Assembly: GCA_005883675.1 (NCBI GenBank)
Contig: VBCM01000193.1
Coordinates: 4,821 to 37,558, forward strand
DNA length: 32,738 nt
DNA from: Betaproteobacteria bacterium
GTDB taxonomy: Bacteria; Pseudomonadota; Gammaproteobacteria; Burkholderiales; SG8-39
Direction: 5' to 3'
Below the pieces are notes generated by a model. It did no database searches and was not told the origin of the DNA. It saw only the letters and a list, made by a program, of their open reading frames with translations. A program made the translations under genes and the position numbers. This document shows, piece after piece, positions 28,687-32,738 of this stretch (position 1 is the first letter of the stretch; every line of letters begins with the position of its first letter).

Positions 28687-30341
28687 TTTGCGAGCGGCAG
28701 GTCGAGGCCTTGCGCGCGCGCGCAGGCGAGCGCCGCCTCGTAGCCGGCATCGGCGTGGCGCATGACGCCGCTCGCCGGGTCGTTCCACAGCACGCGCTCG
28801 ATGCGCCGCGCCGCCGCGTCGGTGCCGTCGCACACGATCACCTGTCCCGCGTGCTGTGAATAGCCCATGCCGACGCCGCCGCCGTGATGGAACGACACCC
28901 ACGTCGCGCCGCTCGCGCAATTGAGGAGCGCGTTCAGCACCGCCCAGTCCGACACCGCGTCCGTGCCGTCGCGCATGGCTTCCGTCTCGCGGTTCGGGCT
29001 CGCCACCGAGCCGGCATCGAGATGGTCGCGGCCGATGACAATCGGCGCCTTCAATTCGCCCGAGCGCACCATCTCGTTGAATGCGAGGCCGGCACGATGG
29101 CGCTGGCCGAGGCCGAGCCAGCAGATGCGCGCCGGCAACCCTTGGAACCGGATGCGTTGGCCTGCGAGGTCGAGCCACCGGTGCAGGTTTTTATCCTCCG
29201 GGAAGAGTTCCCGGACTTTCGCATCTGTGCGCGCGATGTCCTGGGGCTCGCCGGAGAGCGCCACCCAGCGGAAAGGGCCTTTGCCGACACAGAAGAGCGG
29301 ACGCACATATGCGGGTACGAAGCCCGGATAGTCGAACGCGTTATTCACGCCGGCGTTCTTCGCTTCCTGCCGGATGTTGTTGCCGTAATCGACGCACGGG
29401 ACGCCCATCGCCTTGAAGCCGAGGATAGTGCGCACGTGCTTGGCGATCGACTCGCGCGCCGAGAGCGCCACCTCGTCCGGTTCGCGCTGCCGCAGGTCTT
29501 TCCACTTGCCGAGTGACCAGTGCTCGGGCAGATAGCCATGCGCCGGGTCGTGCGCCGAGGTCTGGTCGGTGACGAGCGACGGGCGAAACGCCGAGCTCTG
29601 CGCGCGCTTGAGGAATTGCGGCAGCAGCTCGGCGGCGTTGCCGACGAGGCCGATGGAAATCGGCCGTCCGGCCTGTTGCACCATGGCGGCGGCTTCATCG
29701 ACGCTTTTCGCCTGCGCGTCGAGGTAGCCGGTTTTCAGGCGCATCTCGATGCGCGCCGGGTCGCATTCGATGGCGATCAGCGACGCGCCATTCATCGTCG
29801 CCGCGAGCGGCTGCGCGCCGCCCATGCCGCCGAGCCCGGCGGTGAGGATCCATTTGCCCGACCAGTCGCCATTGCAATGCTGGCGGCCGGCTTCGGCGAA
29901 GGTCTCGTAAGTGCCTTGCACGATGCCCTGGCTGCCGATGTAGATCCAGGAGCCGGCCGTCATCTGCCCGTACATCATCAAGCCCTTGCGGTCGAGCTCG
30001 TGGAAGTGCTCCCACGTGGCCCACGCAGGCACGAGGTTCGAATTCGCGATGAGCACGCGCGGTGCATCGGGATGGGTACGGAAGATGCCGACGGGCTTCC
30101 CGGACTGCACGAGGAGCGTCTGATCCGATTCCAGGCGGCGCAGCGCCGCGACGATCGCGTCGTAGCACTCCCAGTTGCGCGCGGCCTTGCCGATGCCGCC
30201 GTAGACGACGAGCTCCTCCGGGCGCTCGGCGACCTCCGGATCGAGGTTGTTCATCAGCATGCGCAGCGGCGCCTCGGTGAGCCAGCTCTTGGCGCTGAGC
30301 TGGCTCCCGCGCGGCGCGCGCACGATGCGGGGCGTGTGCAT
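28683..30341 (-). CDS. hutU: Urocanate hydratase
   Basis: [144 protein letters not shown]. Confidence 0.98.
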   Translation of the reverse strand: MHTPRIVRAPRGSQLSAKSWLTEAPLRMLMNNLDPEVAERPEELVVYGGIGKAARNWECYDAIVAALRRLESDQTLLVQSGKPVGIFRTHPDAPRVLIANSNLVPAWATWEHFHELDRKGLMMYGQMTAGSWIYIGSQGIVQGTYETFAEAGRQHCNGDWSGKWILTAGLGGMGGAQPLAATMNGASLIAIECDPARIEMRLKTGYLDAQAKSVDEAAAMVQQAGRPISIGLVGNAAELLPQFLKRAQSSAFRPSLVTDQTSAHDPAHGYLPEHWSLGKWKDLRQREPDEVALSARESIAKHVRTILGFKAMGVPCVDYGNNIRQEAKNAGVNNAFDYPGFVPAYVRPLFCVGKGPFRWVALSGEPQDIARTDAKVRELFPEDKNLHRWLDLAGQRIRFQGLPARICWLGLGQRHRAGLAFNEMVRSGELKAPIVIGRDHLDAGSVASPNRETEAMRDGTDAVSDWAVLNALLNCASGATWVSFHHGGGVGMGYSQHAGQVIVCDGTDAAARRIERVLWNDPASGVMRHADAGYEAALACARAQGLDLPLAK

Positions 30342-30359
30342 GGCGCAATGCTAGCGCCA
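30341..30359 (-). promoter_or_regulatory. Putative hutU -10 (TAGCAT) inside an inverted repeat (candidate operator)
   Basis: TGGCGC-AATGCTA-GCGCCA (30341-30359); - strand TAGCAT 30353-30348 is 6 nt before ATG 30341. Confidence 0.4.
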
Positions 30360-30393
30360 AGTTAGAATGGCGCGTCCATCGCGGGAGACCCAA

Positions 30394-31323
30394 ATGAAAT
30401 GGCTAGCGTTGATTGCTGCTGCCTGCGTCGCGTGCGCGACGCAGGCGCAGGAGAAGGTCGTGCTCGGCATGAGTGGCTGGACGGGCTTTCAGCCGCTCAA
30501 GCTCGCCGAGCTCGCCGGCATCTTCAAGAAGAACGGCGTGGACATCGAGACGCGGTTCATCGCACCGGTGCAGCGCTCCGCGGCGCTCGCTTCGGGCGCC
30601 TTGAACGCAGCGGCCACGACCGTGGACCAGCACATCGTCTGGACCTCCGCGGGCATCCCGACGGTGCAGGTCGCGCTCATCGACAAGTCGAACGGCGGCG
30701 ACGGCCTTGCGGTTCGCAATAACATCAAGTCGCTGCACGAGCTGAAGGGCAAGACCGTCAATGTCGACGGCCCGGGCACGGTGCAGCACTTCATGCTCTC
30801 GTACATCCTCGAGAAGAACGGCATGTCGATCCAGGACGTGACGCGCTCGACGCTCGCGGCCCAGCCCGCGGCGCAGGCGTTCGTCGCCGGGCAGGGCGAC
30901 GCGGCGCTCACGTACGAGCCGTATCTCTCGAGCATCCGGGCGAAGCCCGAGGCGGGCAAGATTCTCGTCACGTCCAAGGACTATCCGGTGGTGGTCGACG
31001 TGCTCGTCTTCAAGAAGGACTTCATCGAGAAGAATCCGAAGATCGTAAGAGCGACGGTGGAGAGCTTTTTCGAAGCGCTCGACATGATCAAGCGCGAGCC
31101 CGACAAGGCCTACGAGCTGATGGGCAGCGTCGTGAAGCAGCCCGGCGACGCCTTCGCGAAATCCGCCGCCTACATTGCCTGGCAGGACCGCGCGGCGAAC
31201 AAGGCCTATTACGCCAATGAGCATAAGCCGTTCGTCGACTTCGCGGTGCGCGTGCTCAAATCCACGCGAGTGATCGAGAAGGAGCCGAAGGCCGAAGAGA
31301 TGGTCGACCTCCGCTTCCAATAG
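30394..31323 (+). CDS. ABC transporter substrate-binding protein, NitT/TauT (NMT1/SsuA-like)
   Basis: Signal peptide MKWLALIAAACVACATQAQEKVVLGMSGWTGFQPLKLAELAGIFKKNGVDIETRF; ALASGALNAAATTVDQHI; DAALTYEPYLSSI. GGGAG Shine-Dalgarno-like sequence upstream of ATG 30394. Confidence 0.88.
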   Translation: MKWLALIAAACVACATQAQEKVVLGMSGWTGFQPLKLAELAGIFKKNGVDIETRFIAPVQRSAALASGALNAAATTVDQHIVWTSAGIPTVQVALIDKSNGGDGLAVRNNIKSLHELKGKTVNVDGPGTVQHFMLSYILEKNGMSIQDVTRSTLAAQPAAQAFVAGQGDAALTYEPYLSSIRAKPEAGKILVTSKDYPVVVDVLVFKKDFIEKNPKIVRATVESFFEALDMIKREPDKAYELMGSVVKQPGDAFAKSAAYIAWQDRAANKAYYANEHKPFVDFAVRVLKSTRVIEKEPKAEEMVDLRFQ

Positions 31324-31329
31324 AAGAAT

Positions 31330-31352
31330 AAATGGGGACGGACCCCATTTTT
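31330..31352 (+). terminator. Terminator/REP-like hairpin with T tract between binding-protein and permease genes
   Basis: AAATGGGG (31330-31337) - ACGGA - CCCCATTT (31343-31350), with T run 31348-31352. Confidence 0.65.
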
Positions 31353-31357
31353 CTCAT

Positions 31358-32128
31358 TTGGAGCCCCTAAAACCGGTTTCGCATCGCGCCCGGCTGCTGC
31401 TGGGCGCGTCGTTCTTCGCGCTGTTCTTCGCCGTGTGGGCGCTCGTCACCTTCGGCGGGGTGATCGACGCGATGTTCCTGAAGGACCCGCTCTACACCTT
31501 GCGCACGGGCGTGGATCTCTTCCGCGAATTCGGCTTCAGCAAGGATGTCGGCATCACCGTGTTTCGCGTGGTCGGCGGCTTTATCCTCGCCGCGCTCGTC
31601 GCCGTGCCGCTCGGGATACTCATGGGCGCATACAAGCCGGTGGAAGCGTTTATGGAGCCATTCGTGTCCTTCGCACGCTACCTTCCGGCGTCCGCGTTCA
31701 TACCGCTACTCATCCTCTGGGCGGGCGTCGGCGAGAAGCAGAAGCTCGCGGTGATCTTCATCGGCTCGGTGTTCCAGATCATCCTCATGGTCGCGCTGAT
31801 CGTCGGCTCCACGCGCCGCGACCTGATCGAGGCCGCCTATACCTTGGGGGCGGATTCCGGCGCCATCGTGCGGCGCGTGATGCTGCCGGGGGCCGCGCCG
31901 CAGATCGCCGAATCGCTGCGCCTGGTCCTCGGCTGGGCGTGGACCTACGTGATCGTCGCCGAGCTGGTCGGCGCGGAGAGCGGCATCGGCCACATGATCA
32001 TGGACAGCCAGCGCCTCCTCGACACCGGCCAGATGATCTTCGGCATCTTCTGCATCGGCGTGATCGGCCTCATCTCCGATCTCATCTTCAAGTGGGCGAA
32101 CCAGCGCCTGTATCCATGGGCCTTCTGA
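31358..32128 (+). CDS. ABC transporter permease, NitT/TauT type; TTG start
   Basis: Multispan protein with FVSFARYLPASAFIPLLILWAGVGEKQKLAVIF and EAAYTLGADSGAIVRRVMLPGAAPQIAESLRLVLGWAWTYVIVAELVGAESGIGHMI (EAA-loop-like). No ATG/GTG in frame upstream. Confidence 0.9.
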   Translation: MEPLKPVSHRARLLLGASFFALFFAVWALVTFGGVIDAMFLKDPLYTLRTGVDLFREFGFSKDVGITVFRVVGGFILAALVAVPLGILMGAYKPVEAFMEPFVSFARYLPASAFIPLLILWAGVGEKQKLAVIFIGSVFQIILMVALIVGSTRRDLIEAAYTLGADSGAIVRRVMLPGAAPQIAESLRLVLGWAWTYVIVAELVGAESGIGHMIMDSQRLLDTGQMIFGIFCIGVIGLISDLIFKWANQRLYPWAF

Positions 32129-32738
32129 TCGACGGCGTCGCACATCAATTTCCCGGCGTGCGGGGCGGGCCGCCGACAGAGGCGCTCGCGCGCACGCACC
32201 TCGCAGTGGAAGACAATGACTTCATCGCCATCCTCGGACCATCGGGCTGCGGCAAATCGACGCTCCTTCGCATCGTCGCCGGGCTCGAGAGCCCCACCAC
32301 TGGCCGCGTGCTGCTCGATGGCCAGCCGGTGAGCAGCCCGGGCCCCGATCGCGGCATGGTGTTCCAGTCCTATACGCTCTTCCCATGGCTCACCGTGGAG
32401 CAGAACATTTTGTTCGGCTCGCGCGCGACGACCGAGCGAGCCCGGCAGCTCATCGGCCGCGTCGGCCTGCGCGGCTTCGAGCGCCACTATCCGAAGATGC
32501 TCTCCGGCGGCATGCAGCAGCGCACGGCGCTTGCCCGGGCTTTGGCCAACGATCCCAAAATCCTGCTGCTGGACGAGCCATTCGGTGCGCTCGACAACCA
32601 GACGCGGGCGCTCATGCAGGAGCTGCTGCTTGGCATTTGGGAAGCAGATCGCAAGATCGTGCTATTCGTGACGCACGATATCGACGAGGCGATCTTCATG
32701 GCGAACCGCGTCGCCGTGCTCTCGGCGCGCCCCGGGCG
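32116..32738 (+). CDS. ABC transporter ATP-binding protein, NitT/TauT type, 3'-partial
   Basis: Walker [12 protein letters not shown]-loop [14 protein letters not shown], signature [16 protein letters not shown], Walker [14 protein letters not shown]-loop [12 protein letters not shown]. Overlaps the permease stop; runs off the window so it is absent from the ORF track. Confidence 0.93.
   Translation, partial: MGLLIDGVAHQFPGVRGGPPTEALARTHLAVEDNDFIAILGPSGCGKSTLLRIVAGLESPTTGRVLLDGQPVSSPGPDRGMVFQSYTLFPWLTVEQNILFGSRATTERARQLIGRVGLRGFERHYPKMLSGGMQQRTALARALANDPKILLLDEPFGALDNQTRALMQELLLGIWEADRKIVLFVTHDIDEAIFMANRVAVLSARPG

Noticed and set aside
27214-29178. N-terminal extension of the hutH ORF (and the hutG ORF up to 27862)
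   Set aside because: Extensions overlap the upstream hut genes and have no homology-like content; HutH begins at GTG 28686 and HutG at ATG 27214.
1-32738. CRISPR array, tRNA/rRNA, transposase, toxin-antitoxin or anti-phage system
   Set aside because: No regularly spaced repeats, RNA-gene signatures or defence/mobile protein motifs recognised; the window looks mostly like core metabolism and signalling.

Overview
GC-rich, proteobacterial-looking (probably betaproteobacterial) chromosomal window that is almost fully coding. Order: (1) 5'-truncated ChpA-like CheA/Hpt/CheW/REC hybrid kinase, then a Ser/Thr kinase with a C-terminal cyclic-nucleotide-binding domain. (2) An acyl-CoA/electron-transfer block: SDR, ADP-forming acyl-CoA synthetase, etfB-etfA-acyl-CoA dehydrogenase and a DUF885 protein. 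(3) A signalling block: MscS channel with cNMP domain, DUF962/Mpo1-like protein, REC-GAF-GGDEF-EAL protein and a REC protein with a histidine-kinase remnant. (4) ETF-QO, thioesterase and acetoacetyl-CoA synthetase. (5) A TctC/Bug binding protein, a DUF1275 protein and a five-enzyme histidine-utilization set (hutF, hutI, hutG, hutH, hutU), followed by a NitT/TauT-type ABC transporter running off the end. No CRISPR array, tRNA, rRNA, transposase or defence system was recognised. The most notable signals are non-coding. Many start codons have a -10-like hexamer exactly 6-7 nt upstream (candidate leaderless starts), and three divergent gene pairs share one near-palindromic -10 in only 17-23 bp. 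A perfect 28-bp inverted-repeat element between convergent hutI and hutG gives both proteins the same C-terminus, NSDPGS-stop. A REP/terminator-like hairpin sits between an ABC binding-protein gene and its TTG-start permease. A 5-codon minigene may relay translation from etfA to the acyl-CoA dehydrogenase. The convergent kinase/SDR ends look like a deletion or assembly junction. All family calls are from reading the translations; no database search was run.
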